Assembly: GCA_014802105.1 (NCBI GenBank)
Contig: JAAVCX010000016.1
Location: 11,037 to 75,036, forward strand
DNA from: Bacteroides sp.
GTDB lineage: Bacteria; Bacteroidota; Bacteroidia; Bacteroidales; Muribaculaceae
DNA: 64,000 bases
Direction: 5' to 3'
Every line of letters starts with the position of its first letter. Within the stretch, counting starts at the first letter, position 1. The position numbers and the translations under genes were made by a program. The notes beneath the pieces were generated by a model that saw nothing but the letters and a program-made list of their open reading frames with translations, searched no databases and was not told the DNA's origin. Below are positions 1 to 8,202 of this stretch, one piece after another.

Positions 1-321
1 TAAAATCATTTAAAAGTAAACACACTCTAAACTTTTACAAAACGTTTGTCATGAACTTATTTAAACCGATCAGTTTGGCCTTTCAGGTTTATTATGGCCC
101 AAGTCCTACGCTTCCATGCAGTCACGATGAAACCCCATCGGACGCCCTGAAATCTCGAAACTGAATCAAAATAAACTCGAAATCTTAACTTGTAATAAGT
201 TTAGATCAGTTCTGAGACAAAATTACAATTTTGGCTTCATAGTAGGGGTTAAGTATCGGAAGAAAGTTGTAAAATAATGTTAAAACGAATCGCCTTGGAG
301 GTTTCTCCGACAAAATATTCG
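1..321. other. Intergenic region upstream of greA
   Basis: No gene is seen here. The short reading frames lack recognisable protein character, and the stretch is much richer in A and T than the coding DNA that follows. It holds copy A of an upstream element (121-213, entered separately) that recurs before the GH28-GH105 gene. The gene to the left of the window is out of view, so it is not known whether the region is divergent. Confidence 0.6.
121..213 (+). repeat. Upstream element, copy A (hairpin plus AGTTTAGATCAGTTC)
   Basis: The stretch begins with GTCACGATG and CCCCATCG, which can form a small hairpin, and ends with TAATAAGTTTAGATCAGTTCT. The same arrangement, with the same spacing to within a base or two, occurs at 54361-54454. 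The 15-bp core AGTTTAGATCAGTTC (198-212) is also found inverted at 54260-54274. It lies about 110 bp upstream of the greA promoter box. A regulator-binding site or a small mobile repeat are both possible. Confidence 0.6.
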
Positions 322-329
322 TAACTTTG
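322..329 (+). promoter_or_regulatory. greA promoter, -7 box TAACTTTG
   Basis: TAACTTTG matches the Bacteroidetes -7 consensus TAnnTTTG. The start of transcription would be near 335, giving an untranslated leader of about 125 nt before greA. No convincing -33 TTTG is seen at the usual spacing. Confidence 0.55.
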
Positions 330-460
330 TAAGAGAAAACAGAGAAAGATAGGGTCTCGTAGCCTAAGGCGGCGGGATTCTAAATTTTTTCTATATACCA
401 AGAAGTTGTATAATAAACTCTCAAAGTACATTAACCCTTTTTCCCCACACTACCGTTACC

Positions 461-931
461 ATGGCTATCACCTACATGACCAAGGATGGTTACAAGAAAA
501 AAATGGAAGAAATAGCGTTCCTCGAGTCAGTGGAACGTCCCCGCATATCGGCGGCTATCGCCGAGGCCCGCGATAAGGGCGACCTCTCGGAGAACTCCGA
601 GTATGACGCCGCCAAGGAGGCTCAGGGCATGCTCGAGATGAAGATCTCCCAACTCAAAGACCTCGTGGCCAATTCGCGCATCATCGACGAGAGCAATCTC
701 AACACCGAGGAGGTACAGATACTCAACCGCGTGAAGATCAAAAACCACACCAACGGCATGACCATGGAGTATACCATAGTCGCCGACTCGGAGGCCAATC
801 TCAAGGAGAAAAAGATCGGCTCCTCGACTCCTATCGCCCAGGGTCTGCTCGGCCACAAGCTCGGCGAGATAGTAGAGATACGCGTGCCTGCCGGCATGAT
901 GAAGTTTGAGATCGTCGAGATCAGTTTCTGA
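461..931 (+). CDS. greA: Transcription elongation factor GreA
   Basis: This 156-residue protein has the normal GreA length and layout. An N-terminal antiparallel coiled coil (about residues 1-75) carries the diagnostic stretch EARDKGDLSENSEYDAAKE, whose acidic residues at the tip enter the RNA polymerase secondary channel. A C-terminal FKBP-like domain (about 80-156) includes PIAQGLLGHKLGE. GreA stimulates cleavage of backtracked nascent RNA so that stalled polymerase can resume. The chosen ATG is the first in frame after the promoter and gives the standard MAITYMTKDGYKK start. The HIT gene follows 32 bp downstream, probably on the same transcript. Confidence 0.96.
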   Translation: MAITYMTKDGYKKKMEEIAFLESVERPRISAAIAEARDKGDLSENSEYDAAKEAQGMLEMKISQLKDLVANSRIIDESNLNTEEVQILNRVKIKNHTNGMTMEYTIVADSEANLKEKKIGSSTPIAQGLLGHKLGEIVEIRVPAGMMKFEIVEISF

Positions 932-963
932 ACAGTCCACAACCTCTGAGCTCCGACAGATCT

Positions 964-1356
964 ATGGCATCGATATTTTCACTGATAGCCGCCGGAGAGA
1001 TCCCCTCCTACCGCGTGGCCTCAGACGACAAGCACTATGCTTTTCTCGACATCAACCCTGTGGCTCCGGGCCATGTGCTGGTGATACCCCGTCGCGAGGA
1101 AGACTATATTTTCAATCTCTCTGACGAGGAGTATACCGACCTGATGCTCTTTGCCCGTCGGGTGGCCCGTGCCCTCGAGAAAGCCATCCCCTGCAAGCGT
1201 GTCGGGGTGGCTGTGATGGGCCTCGAAGTGCCCCACACACACGTTCACCTCGTACCTCTCAACTCAGAGGGAGACATGGACTTCAGCTCCAAGAAGCAGA
1301 TCGCCCCCGAGGAGATGGCCCGTATCGCCGAAGCCATCGCCGCAGAGTTCGAATAA
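964..1356 (+). CDS. HIT family protein (nucleotide hydrolase or transferase)
   Basis: This 130-residue protein spans a single histidine-triad domain. The signature HTHVHLVPL is at residues 91-99, with the third histidine as the expected nucleophile, and the upstream sequence FLDINPVAPGHVLVIPRR is typical of the Hint/HIT fold. Relatives hydrolyse nucleoside phosphoramidates or dinucleoside polyphosphates in the cytoplasm; the substrate here cannot be told from sequence. It sits 32 bp after greA, a common Bacteroidales pairing, and ends before a strong terminator hairpin shared with the convergent DUF3109 operon. Confidence 0.93.
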   Translation: MASIFSLIAAGEIPSYRVASDDKHYAFLDINPVAPGHVLVIPRREEDYIFNLSDEEYTDLMLFARRVARALEKAIPCKRVGVAVMGLEVPHTHVHLVPLNSEGDMDFSSKKQIAPEEMARIAEAIAAEFE

Positions 1357-1397
1357 TCTTCGATCCTCCCGGTCAGACACCGGGGGGTATTGCATAA

Positions 1398-1446
1398 ACA
1401 GACCATGCCCCGGCCGGGAAACTTTCTCAGCCGGGGCATGGTCTGT
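1398..1446. terminator. Bidirectional terminator between HIT gene and DUF3109 operon
   Basis: A perfect 17-bp inverted repeat (1398-1414 with 1430-1446, core CCATGCCCCGGC) encloses a 15-nt loop. It lies between two convergent genes and so probably stops transcription from both sides. There is no clear T tract on either strand. Confidence 0.7.
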
Positions 1447-1463
1447 CTATGTCGGGACGAAGG

Positions 1464-2075
1464 CTACTTGTCGCCATATTGCTCGAGGTAGGCTTCGCAG
1501 GCCTCGCAGAGCTCGTCATACCAGGCCTGACCGAAGCGGTCGGTGAGGGGGCCTTTGAGAAATTGGTAGAGGCGAATACCGAGTTCGCGACCTTTCTTCT
1601 CGGCGGCGCGACATATTTTCCAGCGATGGTAATTGACAGCCGTGAAGGTCGGATATTCGGTAAGTCTCACGGGGTAGAGCGCACATGAGGAGGGTTTGCG
1701 GAACCCCCCGGTGAGTCCCTCGGAGTGGGCACACTCGATCGCACATTGACACACTCCCCCGGGAGCGTATGAGGTGTAGATGCAGTTGCGGCCCTCGACT
1801 ATCTGGGTGACCAGGTCGCCGTCGGGATCGAGATAGCTGGTGCCGTCGGTGGCTATTTTCTCTCGGGCCGAGGGGAGCAGGCGATCCATGATCACCGGGA
1901 GCAGTCGGTCTATCTCGTCGCGCTCGGCCTCGGTGAGAGGAGCTCCGGCATCGCCTTCGATACAACACTCGCCCAGGCAGGCTTCTATATCACAACAAAA
2001 AAATACTTCCGCCAGGTCGAGCGACACCAGCGTATCCTGTATCTGTAACATAATTTCTTCGGTAGTTTCTTCCAT
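1464..2075 (-). CDS. DUF3109 family cysteine-rich protein
   Basis: This 203-residue protein matches the Bacteroidetes DUF3109 family by its cysteine pattern: FCCDIEACLGECCIEGD near the N-terminus, then GRNCIYTSYAPGGVCQCAIE and a later KPSSCALYPVRL. Clustered cysteines of this sort are thought to bind zinc or iron, as in YkgJ-type proteins, but I know of no assigned reaction. The chosen start (MEETTEEIM) lies 2 bp after the stop of the upstream plug gene; a longer in-frame reading would overlap that gene heavily. It is the last gene of the ung operon and is followed by the terminator at 1398-1446. Confidence 0.85.
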   Translation of the reverse strand: MEETTEEIMLQIQDTLVSLDLAEVFFCCDIEACLGECCIEGDAGAPLTEAERDEIDRLLPVIMDRLLPSAREKIATDGTSYLDPDGDLVTQIVEGRNCIYTSYAPGGVCQCAIECAHSEGLTGGFRKPSSCALYPVRLTEYPTFTAVNYHRWKICRAAEKKGRELGIRLYQFLKGPLTDRFGQAWYDELCEACEAYLEQYGDK

Positions 2076-2077
2076 AG

Positions 2078-3385
2078 TTAACGGTTGAGCGTAGAGGTCG
2101 GCCCGATCACGGCAAAGCCCACAAGGCGGTCGAAGCGGCTTCCGCGCTGACGGTGGTAGACTCTGACGGTGTAGCGGTTGGCGGTCTCCCATTTATCTCC
2201 CTCGACAGGGGCGGTGAGTCCTGTGCTCGAGGGTGATCCGTCGGGCAGGACTACATATTGATAGTTATAGGCACCCTGCTTGAGCAGCAGCGGGAGTTCA
2301 TAGCGGCTCTCGTCATAGTTGTAGACCATGCGCGAGGTCGGAGAGTAGCGTCGGCCGGTCAGATCACCCTCGATATACACGTCGGCTCCTGAGAGCCGAG
2401 GCATGTAGAGGGTGAACAGAGTCAGCGCATAGTCGGCACGAGTGTCGTGATCGCCGTCGGCATCGGCTTCGATCGTTCGCGTCACGAAGGCTCCGTGTTG
2501 GGTCGAGTCATAGAGATAGTTCTCGTCTTTGCGCGGAGAGTCGGGACTGAGGGTGACGTTGTAGACAGGAGTCTCGTGGTTGATACTCTCCACTCCGAGG
2601 CCGGGATAGTCGACCGAGGCCATGTCGAAGCGTCGGTATTCGTTTCCGGCCGGGAAAATGAGATCGCGCTGATGATCATAGATAAGTTTCTGACCCACAC
2701 GGCGCGAGGGGGTGGTGATGATACGAGTCATATCGGGCCGCTCGTTTTGGGTCACCACAATTTTCAGGTCGGTGTAGGGATCGGCCAGGTCGAGATGGCG
2801 GGTGTCAAGCCTCAGCGAGAGTTGCTGGTGGGAATCGCGCGCATCGATGTCGGTGACGGCACTGACCTCGGCGCTGACGGGCACCGTGTAGTCACACACT
2901 CCTATGTGGGCGGTGGCCAGCAGGGTGTCGGGGTCGCGCTCGTCCCACACCTTTACCAGATAGTTGCCCGGCTCGGTGAGACGCATACCGGGGCCCGGCA
3001 CGGTAAAGGCATAGTTGACATAACCCACCACGGTGGCCTGGGAGTGAGCGTAGTCGTCGATATTCTCCTCGTTGAAGGAATCCATGAACTCCGAATCGAC
3101 CAGACCCTCGGGACGCCAGGTAGCGTCGCAGTGTTCAAGCGAGTAGCGCAGATAACGATGGTCGTCGGCAAGCTCGTCGAAGGTAATTCTGACCACGTCG
3201 CCCGGCACTGCGAGATTGACCACCGGCGGGGCCAGCGGGTCACGCAGAGGTCTCACCGAGAGAGATCTGAGCGAAGGGAGCTTCAGCTCCTGAGCTATCG
3301 GCCCGGAGCCTCTAAGCGTCAGCACTGTCAGGGCGAGGGCGGCCACGGCGAGCGATCTCCATGCTATACGGGCGGTGAGTTTCAT
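2078..3385 (-). CDS. Type IX secretion system plug protein (formerly DUF5103)
   Basis: This 435-residue exported protein resembles the DUF5103/T9SS-plug family. A signal peptide (MKLTARIAWRSLAVAALALT) is followed by a beta-rich domain with the family-typical RYLRYSLEHCDATWRPEGLVDSEF-like segment (near residues 75-100) and a C-terminal carbohydrate-binding-like fold with ADVYIEGDLTGRRYS. In studied Bacteroidetes, Plug blocks or regulates the periplasmic side of the SprA translocon together with PorV. The start was set at the signal peptide, since the longer reading frame runs into the upstream gene. It lies third in an operon with ung, 7 bp after the C_GCAxxG gene. The secreted proteins with T9SS-like tails elsewhere in this window would be its logical clients. 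Confidence 0.85.
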   Translation of the reverse strand: MKLTARIAWRSLAVAALALTVLTLRGSGPIAQELKLPSLRSLSVRPLRDPLAPPVVNLAVPGDVVRITFDELADDHRYLRYSLEHCDATWRPEGLVDSEFMDSFNEENIDDYAHSQATVVGYVNYAFTVPGPGMRLTEPGNYLVKVWDERDPDTLLATAHIGVCDYTVPVSAEVSAVTDIDARDSHQQLSLRLDTRHLDLADPYTDLKIVVTQNERPDMTRIITTPSRRVGQKLIYDHQRDLIFPAGNEYRRFDMASVDYPGLGVESINHETPVYNVTLSPDSPRKDENYLYDSTQHGAFVTRTIEADADGDHDTRADYALTLFTLYMPRLSGADVYIEGDLTGRRYSPTSRMVYNYDESRYELPLLLKQGAYNYQYVVLPDGSPSSTGLTAPVEGDKWETANRYTVRVYHRQRGSRFDRLVGFAVIGPTSTLNR

Positions 3386-3392
3386 AAAGGGG

Positions 3393-3782
3393 TCAGTTGT
3401 CGCACAGGCGGTGATGAAGCATCTCCACCTCGTCGAGTATAAGTTGCAGGCAGGGTTTGCGCCCCTCCACACCCTTGAGGTCGCGACACATCAGAGCTCC
3501 CTCCCGGGCCTCAAATTCTTTTGCCGTATCGGCCACCTCTCCATAGAGCACCGGGCGCGCCTCGTCTCTGACGAGTCCGAGCACCATGGTGGCTCCCGTC
3601 ACCGCCCCACATATATGGCCGGTGGCGCCGATGCCCGATCCGAAGCCATGGGCGGCACGCATCAGCGGCCTGATGTCAGCGTCGATAATATCATCGAAAG
3701 CACCGACCACACACTGCGAGCAGTTCATTCCCGAGGCACGCAGCTCGCGGGCTTTGGCCAGACGTTCTTCAAGAGTGTACAT
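3393..3782 (-). CDS. C_GCAxxG_C_C family protein
   Basis: This 129-residue protein carries the cysteine-glycine signature of the C_GCAxxG_C_C family: GMNCSQCVV near residue 20, then GFGSGIGATGHICGAVTGA, and two later cysteines in GALMCRDLKG and GRKPCLQ. The conserved cysteines suggest metal or cluster binding and a redox role, but the function is not established. The start MYTLEERLAKARE was chosen because the longer frame runs into ung. It sits between ung (13 bp) and the plug gene (7 bp) in the minus-strand operon. Confidence 0.88.
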   Translation of the reverse strand: MYTLEERLAKARELRASGMNCSQCVVGAFDDIIDADIRPLMRAAHGFGSGIGATGHICGAVTGATMVLGLVRDEARPVLYGEVADTAKEFEAREGALMCRDLKGVEGRKPCLQLILDEVEMLHHRLCDN

Positions 3783-3795
3783 ATAGAAACAGAGT

Positions 3796-4458
3796 TTACC
3801 AATTGACGGGCGTCTTGCCCAGAGATTTGAGATATTCGTTGGCACGCGAGAAGGGACGGCTGCCGAAGAAACCGCGCGAGGCGCTCAGCGGCGATGGGTG
3901 GGGCGAGGCTATCACGCAGTGGCGCGAGCGGTCTATAAAATCTCCCTTGCGCTGGGCATAGGCACCCCAGAGAATGAACACCAGCCCTTCGCGTCGCTCG
4001 GCCAGGGCTCTGACGGCAGCGTCGGTAAGCTGTTCCCAGCCGTGGCCCTGATGAGAGCCGGCCTCTCCGGCGCGCACCGTCAGGGTGGCGTTGAGCAGGA
4101 GTACCCCCTGCTCGGCCCAACGGCTCAGATCGCCCGACGGGGATGGTGGCACGCCGAGATCGTCGTGAAGCTCACGATATATATTTATCAGCGAGCGGGG
4201 GATAGCCACTCCGGGATTGACCGAGAAGCTCAGACCGTTGGCCTGACCCTCGCCGTGGTAGGGATCCTGGCCCAGTATCACGACCTTGACATCGTCGAAG
4301 GGACATGCGTCAAACGCCGCGAATATCCTCCCGGCCGGCGGATAGACACGTCTCGAGGCATACTCGCCTCTGACCCATTCGGCCAGTTGAGTGAAGTAGG
4401 GCTTTTCCCACTCGTCGGCAAGTGCCGACTGCCACGACGGCTCTATTCTCACGTTCAT
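3796..4458 (-). CDS. ung: Uracil-DNA glycosylase, family 1
   Basis: This 220-residue cytoplasmic enzyme removes uracil from DNA at the start of base-excision repair. The catalytic water-activating motif GQDPYH is at residues 63-68 (Asp65), the uracil-binding region includes LLLNATLTVRAGEAGSHQGHGWE, and the DNA-intercalating loop HPSPLSA is at 187-193. Length and layout match Ung. An earlier ATG at 4476 is rejected because it lies within the -7 box at 4474-4481; the start at 4458 gives a leader of roughly 10 nt. It is the first gene of the operon that also carries the C_GCAxxG, plug and DUF3109 genes. Confidence 0.97.
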   Translation of the reverse strand: MNVRIEPSWQSALADEWEKPYFTQLAEWVRGEYASRRVYPPAGRIFAAFDACPFDDVKVVILGQDPYHGEGQANGLSFSVNPGVAIPRSLINIYRELHDDLGVPPSPSGDLSRWAEQGVLLLNATLTVRAGEAGSHQGHGWEQLTDAAVRALAERREGLVFILWGAYAQRKGDFIDRSRHCVIASPHPSPLSASRGFFGSRPFSRANEYLKSLGKTPVNW

Positions 4459-4470
4459 AACTTTCTTTTC

Positions 4471-4501
4471 TTGCAAAAATACAAAAATTATTTTAACTTT
4501 G
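4471..4501 (+). promoter_or_regulatory. tRNA-Arg promoter (TTG - 20 bp - TAACTTTG)
   Basis: TAACTTTG at 4494-4501 matches the Bacteroidetes -7 box, and TTG at 4471-4473 lies 20 bp upstream as a -33 element. The mature tRNA begins 13 bp after the box, leaving only a few nucleotides of 5' extension. The -33 element overlaps the ung -7 box on the other strand. Confidence 0.65.
4474..4481 (-). promoter_or_regulatory. ung operon promoter, -7 box TATTTTTG (minus strand)
   Basis: Read on the minus strand this is TATTTTTG, matching TAnnTTTG. Transcription would start near 4468, just upstream of the ung ATG at 4458. It is back to back with the tRNA-Arg promoter. Confidence 0.6.
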
Positions 4502-4513
4502 CAGAAAGTATTC

Positions 4514-4588
4514 GTTCCCGTAGTTCAATGGATAGAATATCGGATTCCGGTTCCGACGATTAGGGTTCGACTCCCTACGGGAATACCA
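4514..4588 (+). tRNA. tRNA-Arg (anticodon CCG)
   Basis: The 75-nt sequence folds as a complete cloverleaf. The acceptor stem GTTCCCG pairs with CGGGAAT, with a G-U at the first pair. The D stem is GTTC/GAAT, the anticodon stem is TCGGA/TCCGA around the loop TTCCGGT, and the T stem is TAGGG/CCCTA around TTCGACT. The discriminator base is A and the CCA end is encoded. Anticodon CCG reads CGG (arginine). Confidence 0.95.
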
Positions 4589-4654
4589 ATAGAACGTGAG
4601 CGCAGGCCGAGATGCCACACAGTCGCTTGTCGCGCCACGTCTCATCAGGGATAA

Positions 4655-4693
4655 GTCTCAATGTTTTGCGCTCCACGCAGCATTGGGACTTTT
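4655..4693 (+). terminator. Possible terminator after tRNA-Arg
   Basis: GTCTCAATG (4655-4663) pairs with CATTGGGAC (4681-4689) with one G-T pair, and an inner TGCG/CGCA extends the stem. Only four Ts follow, so termination would be partial and some transcripts may continue into ybaK. Confidence 0.4.
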
Positions 4694-4712
4694 GTCCATA
4701 ATCGACTCAGCT

Positions 4713-5204
4713 ATGGCTCATAAGGATAAGATAATCAAGACCAATGCCGCGCGGTTGCTCGACCGGGCCGGTATACACTACCAACTGATCCCTTACACGG
4801 TCGATCCTGACAATCTGGCCGCCACGCATGTGGCCGAGGAGCTCGGCGAGGACATCAAGCGTGTCTTCAAGACCCTTGTGCTCCATGGCGACCGGGTGGG
4901 ATATATAGTCTGTGTGGTGCCCGGCGACTCTGAGGTCGATCTCAAGAAGGCGGCTGCCGCCGCGGGCGACAAGAAGGTCGAGATGATACCCATGAAGGAG
5001 CTCCTGCCGCTGACGGGATATATACGCGGGGGCTGTTCGCCGATCGGCATGAAGAAACCGTTTCCCACTTTTTTCCACTCCACCGCCGCCGACTATGATT
5101 TCATCTATGTCTCGGCCGGCCAGCGCGGACTCCAGCTTAAGATCAATCCCGGACAGTTGATAGATTATTGCCGGGCCACCATTTCAGATATAGCGACAGA
5201 ATGA
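4713..5204 (+). CDS. ybaK: Cys-tRNA(Pro)/Cys-tRNA(Cys) deacylase, YbaK/EbsC family
   Basis: This 163-residue protein belongs to the YbaK family of trans-editing enzymes, which hydrolyse cysteine wrongly attached to tRNA-Pro. Family features visible are [10 protein letters not shown], the [18 protein letters not shown] segment with the conserved lysine region, and [20 protein letters not shown]. The start MAHKDKI was chosen over longer in-frame readings because it aligns with the normal N-terminus. Its stop codon overlaps the start of aroC (ATGA at 5201-5204), so the two are translationally coupled. Confidence 0.93.
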   Translation: MAHKDKIIKTNAARLLDRAGIHYQLIPYTVDPDNLAATHVAEELGEDIKRVFKTLVLHGDRVGYIVCVVPGDSEVDLKKAAAAAGDKKVEMIPMKELLPLTGYIRGGCSPIGMKKPFPTFFHSTAADYDFIYVSAGQRGLQLKINPGQLIDYCRATISDIATE

Positions 5205-6277
5205 ACACCATAGGAAAGATTTTCACCTTCACCGGTTTTGGCGAGAGCCACGGTGAAGCCATAGGAGGCGTGATAGACGGTATGCCCGCAGGGGTGGCCA
5301 TCGATCTTGAGGCCGTGCAGCATGAACTCGACCGCCGTCGGCCGGGACAGAGCGCCGTGACCACTGCCCGCAAGGAGAGCGACACAGTACACGTGCTCTC
5401 GGGCTTGCTCGGAGGGGTGACCACCGGCGCGCCGATCGGTTTCGTGATCTATAACGAGAACCAACATTCGGCCGACTATGACCACCTGCGCGATACTTTC
5501 CGTCCCTCTCATGCCGACTACACCTACACAGCCAAATATGGCCTGCGCGATCATCGCGGAGGCGGACGCTCCAGTGCGCGCGAGACAGCCACACGTGTCG
5601 TGGCCGGCGCATTTGCACGTCAGGCTCTGGCCCATTACGGCATCTCTGTCACAGCCTGGACTTCCCAGGTGGGCCATATTGCGCTCCCGGCCGACTATGC
5701 CGGGCTCGATCTGAGTCTGGTCGACTCCAATCCCGTGAGATGTCCCGACCCGGCTGTTGCCGCTGAGATGGAGCGTCTGATACTCGAGGTCAAGGCCGAG
5801 GGGGATACGATCGGCGGAGTGGTCAGTTGTGTGGTCAAGGGTGTGCCCGCCGGCCTGGGCGACCCGGTGTTCGGCCGATTGAGCGCACGTCTGGCCGATG
5901 CCATGATGAGTATCAACGCCACCAAGGGTTTTGAATATGGGATGGGATTTGCCGGAGTAGCTATGCGTGGCTCCCAGGCCCTCGACCGCTTTGCTGCCGA
6001 TGACTCGGGCCATGTCAGTACCCTGACCAATCACTCCGGGGGTATCCAGGGAGGCATATCCAACGGTAGTGACATCTGTTTCCGCGTGGCTTTCAAGCCG
6101 GTGGCCACTTTGATGCAGGAGGTTCCCTCGATCGATAGCGAGGGGCGTCCCGTAGTGATCAAGGGTCGTGGACGTCATGATCCTTGTGTAGTGCCCCGGG
6201 CTGTACCCGTAGTAGAGGCTATGGCCGCAATCGTGTTGCTCGACGCCCTGTTGCTCGACCGGGCATCGCGTATCTGA
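5201..6277 (+). CDS. aroC: Chorismate synthase
   Basis: This 358-residue enzyme makes chorismate from 5-enolpyruvylshikimate-3-phosphate using reduced FMN, the last step of the shikimate pathway. Recognisable segments are the N-terminal [18 protein letters not shown], the [19 protein letters not shown]-like region around residue 122, [16 protein letters not shown], and the C-terminal [20 protein letters not shown]. The start at [18 protein letters not shown] is the canonical one and overlaps the ybaK stop by 4 bp. The radical SAM gene follows after 37 bp. Confidence 0.98.
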   Translation: MNTIGKIFTFTGFGESHGEAIGGVIDGMPAGVAIDLEAVQHELDRRRPGQSAVTTARKESDTVHVLSGLLGGVTTGAPIGFVIYNENQHSADYDHLRDTFRPSHADYTYTAKYGLRDHRGGGRSSARETATRVVAGAFARQALAHYGISVTAWTSQVGHIALPADYAGLDLSLVDSNPVRCPDPAVAAEMERLILEVKAEGDTIGGVVSCVVKGVPAGLGDPVFGRLSARLADAMMSINATKGFEYGMGFAGVAMRGSQALDRFAADDSGHVSTLTNHSGGIQGGISNGSDICFRVAFKPVATLMQEVPSIDSEGRPVVIKGRGRHDPCVVPRAVPVVEAMAAIVLLDALLLDRASRI

Positions 6278-6314
6278 GACCTCTTATTACCATTCTCCCG
6301 GCTGACAAGAGGAT

Positions 6315-7193
6315 ATGCTGACCTTTGCCGACTTTCTCGCCCGCCACTTCCCCGGCAAGATGCAGAAGCTCTCGGTCAATATCGGAGCTACCTGCCCAAA
6401 TCGCGACGGCACTCTCGGCCGTGGCGGATGCAGCTATTGTCTAAACTCATCGTTCACTCCGGCCTACTGCAGCGAGGGCACTGACTCGGTGACCACCCAG
6501 CTGCTCAAAGGCAAGGAGTTTTTCGCGCGTAAGTATCCCTCGATGCGCTACCTCGCTTATTTTCAGAGCTACACCTCGACCTATGGCTCTACGCCTGAGG
6601 CGATGCTCGAGCTCTGTCGCGAGGCGTTGGCTGTCGACGGTGTCGACGGCGTCATCATAGGCACCCGACCCGACTGCATGCCTCAGGATTTGCTCGAGAT
6701 GCTGGCAAGCCGGTTGCCCTGGGTCATGATCGAGTATGGAGCCGAGTCGAGCCATGACTCTACTCTGAAGCTCATCAACCGAGGCCACACCTGGGCCCGG
6801 ACAGTCGATGCTGTCAACCGCACACATACCGCCGGCATCCCCGTCGGGCTTCACCTGATCAACGGATTGCCCGGCGAGACCGAGGAGATGATGCTCGCCA
6901 CGGCTGACCGTGTCAATTCTCTGCCGGTCAGTGTAGTCAAATATCACCAGCTGCAGTTGCTCCGGGGCACTGCCATGGCCCGCGACATCGCGCGAGGTCT
7001 CTATGACATACACCGTTTCACCCCCGAGGCCTACGCCCGGTTGTGTGCAAGACTTGTGAGGCGGCTGCGCCCCGACATAGTAATCGAGCGTTTTGTCTCT
7101 CAGTCCCCCTCTGACCTTCTGCTCTATCCCCGATGGGGACTCAAAAACTATCAGTTCACCCGGCTTGTTATACAAGAACTAACATCTAAGTAA
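6315..7193 (+). CDS. TIGR01212 family radical SAM protein (YhcC-like)
   Basis: This 292-residue protein matches the YhcC group of radical SAM enzymes. The cluster-binding cysteines are in CPNRDGTLGRGGCSYCLNSSF (residues about 29-50), which has the longer spacing between the first two cysteines typical of this family. The SAM-binding core continues with YFQSYTSTYG, IIGTRPDCMP, EYGAESSHD and HLINGLPGET. The substrate of the family is not known to me. It lies between aroC and upp with short gaps on both sides, so it is probably cotranscribed. Confidence 0.92.
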   Translation: MLTFADFLARHFPGKMQKLSVNIGATCPNRDGTLGRGGCSYCLNSSFTPAYCSEGTDSVTTQLLKGKEFFARKYPSMRYLAYFQSYTSTYGSTPEAMLELCREALAVDGVDGVIIGTRPDCMPQDLLEMLASRLPWVMIEYGAESSHDSTLKLINRGHTWARTVDAVNRTHTAGIPVGLHLINGLPGETEEMMLATADRVNSLPVSVVKYHQLQLLRGTAMARDIARGLYDIHRFTPEAYARLCARLVRRLRPDIVIERFVSQSPSDLLLYPRWGLKNYQFTRLVIQELTSK

Positions 7194-7211
7194 CACCTAA
7201 GTAGCCCGACC

Positions 7212-7865
7212 ATGGAAATTATCAATTTTGCCACTACCCCCTCGCTTGTCAGCCAGTATATGACCGAACTGCGTGACGTCAACATCCAGAACGACATGAT
7301 GCGCTTTCGCCGCAACCTCCAGCGCATAGGTTCGATCATGGCCTACGAGATTTCGCGCCGGCTCGACTATGCCAATAAAGCCATCACCACTCCGCTGGCC
7401 TCCATGCAGTCTCAGGTGCTTGAGTCTCAGGTGGTACTCGCCACTATATTTCGTGCCGGGCTGCCGTTCCACGAGGGTTTCCTCGAGTTTTTCGATTCGG
7501 CCCAGAACGCCTTTGTCTCGGCCTATCGCAAATATCGGGAGAAAGAGAATTTCGACGTCTTCATCGAGTACATCGCCTCGCCCCGTCTCGACGGCAAGAC
7601 CCTGATACTCGCCGACCCCATGCTCGCCACCGGCTCTTCAATGGAGCTGGCCTACCGGGCTCTGCTCACCAAGGGGGAACCCTCTCACGTACATGTGGCC
7701 TCGGTGGTGGCCTCGGAGGAGGCCGTGGCCTATATACGCAAAACTTTCCCGGCCGACAAGACCACTCTCTGGGTCGGCGCCATCGACCCCGGTGTCGACG
7801 CCCACTCCTACATAGTGCCGGGGCTCGGCGACGCCGGCGACCTCGCATACGGAGTGAAAGAATAA
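7212..7865 (+). CDS. upp: Uracil phosphoribosyltransferase
   Basis: This 217-residue enzyme converts uracil and PRPP to UMP in pyrimidine salvage. The PRPP-binding motif is ILADPMLATGSSMELA near residue 135, and the C-terminal VPGLGDAGDLAYG is the uracil-recognition segment of Upp. The N-terminal part, MEIINFATTPSLVSQYMTEL, is typical of Bacteroidetes enzymes. It lies 18 bp after the radical SAM gene. A GCAGAG-type repeat array begins about 20 bp after its stop codon. Confidence 0.94.
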   Translation: MEIINFATTPSLVSQYMTELRDVNIQNDMMRFRRNLQRIGSIMAYEISRRLDYANKAITTPLASMQSQVLESQVVLATIFRAGLPFHEGFLEFFDSAQNAFVSAYRKYREKENFDVFIEYIASPRLDGKTLILADPMLATGSSMELAYRALLTKGEPSHVHVASVVASEEAVAYIRKTFPADKTTLWVGAIDPGVDAHSYIVPGLGDAGDLAYGVKE

Positions 7866-7889
7866 TGCCCCGACGCAGAGAGCTTTCCA

Positions 7890-8200
7890 TCGCAAAAAAG
7901 CCTCACGCAGAGAACGCGAAGCACGCAAAGAGTAAATTATTTCCATTGCAAGAAAGCCTCACGCAGAGGCGCAGAGGGCGCAGAGATTTTTATTTCGTCA
8001 ATATAAAAGCCTAACGCAAAGAACACTAAGCACGCAAAGGGAGAATTATCTTCCGTCGCAAAAAAGTCTCACGCAGAGGCGCAGAGGGCGCAGAGATTTT
8101 TTTTAGTCGCCATAAAATCCTCACGCAGAGAACGCGAAGCACGCAAAGTTTTTTATCTCATAATATAAAACTCTGCGCCCTCTGCGCCTCTGCGTGAGGA
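7890..8200. repeat. GCAGAG-type intergenic repeat array, cluster 1
   Basis: This gene-free stretch is built from imperfect copies of a GC-rich unit such as CTCACGCAGAGGCGCAGAGG, in which GCAGAG or GCAAAG recurs every 8-9 bp. Direct copies are seen near 7903, 7950, 8010, 8070 and 8122, separated by AT-rich spacers. One inverted copy is at 8170-8199 (CTCTGCGCCTCTGCGTGAGG). A second cluster of the same family lies at 10260-10545. Confidence 0.8.
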
Positions 8201-8202
8201 TT

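Noticed and set aside
249-431. A 60-codon minus-strand frame before greA
   Set aside because: It covers the greA promoter and leader and has no recognisable protein features.
7890-8200. Regularly spaced repeats that could suggest a CRISPR array
   Set aside because: Units vary in sequence, length and orientation, the spacers are short and AT-rich, and no cas gene is near. They fit an intergenic repeat family.
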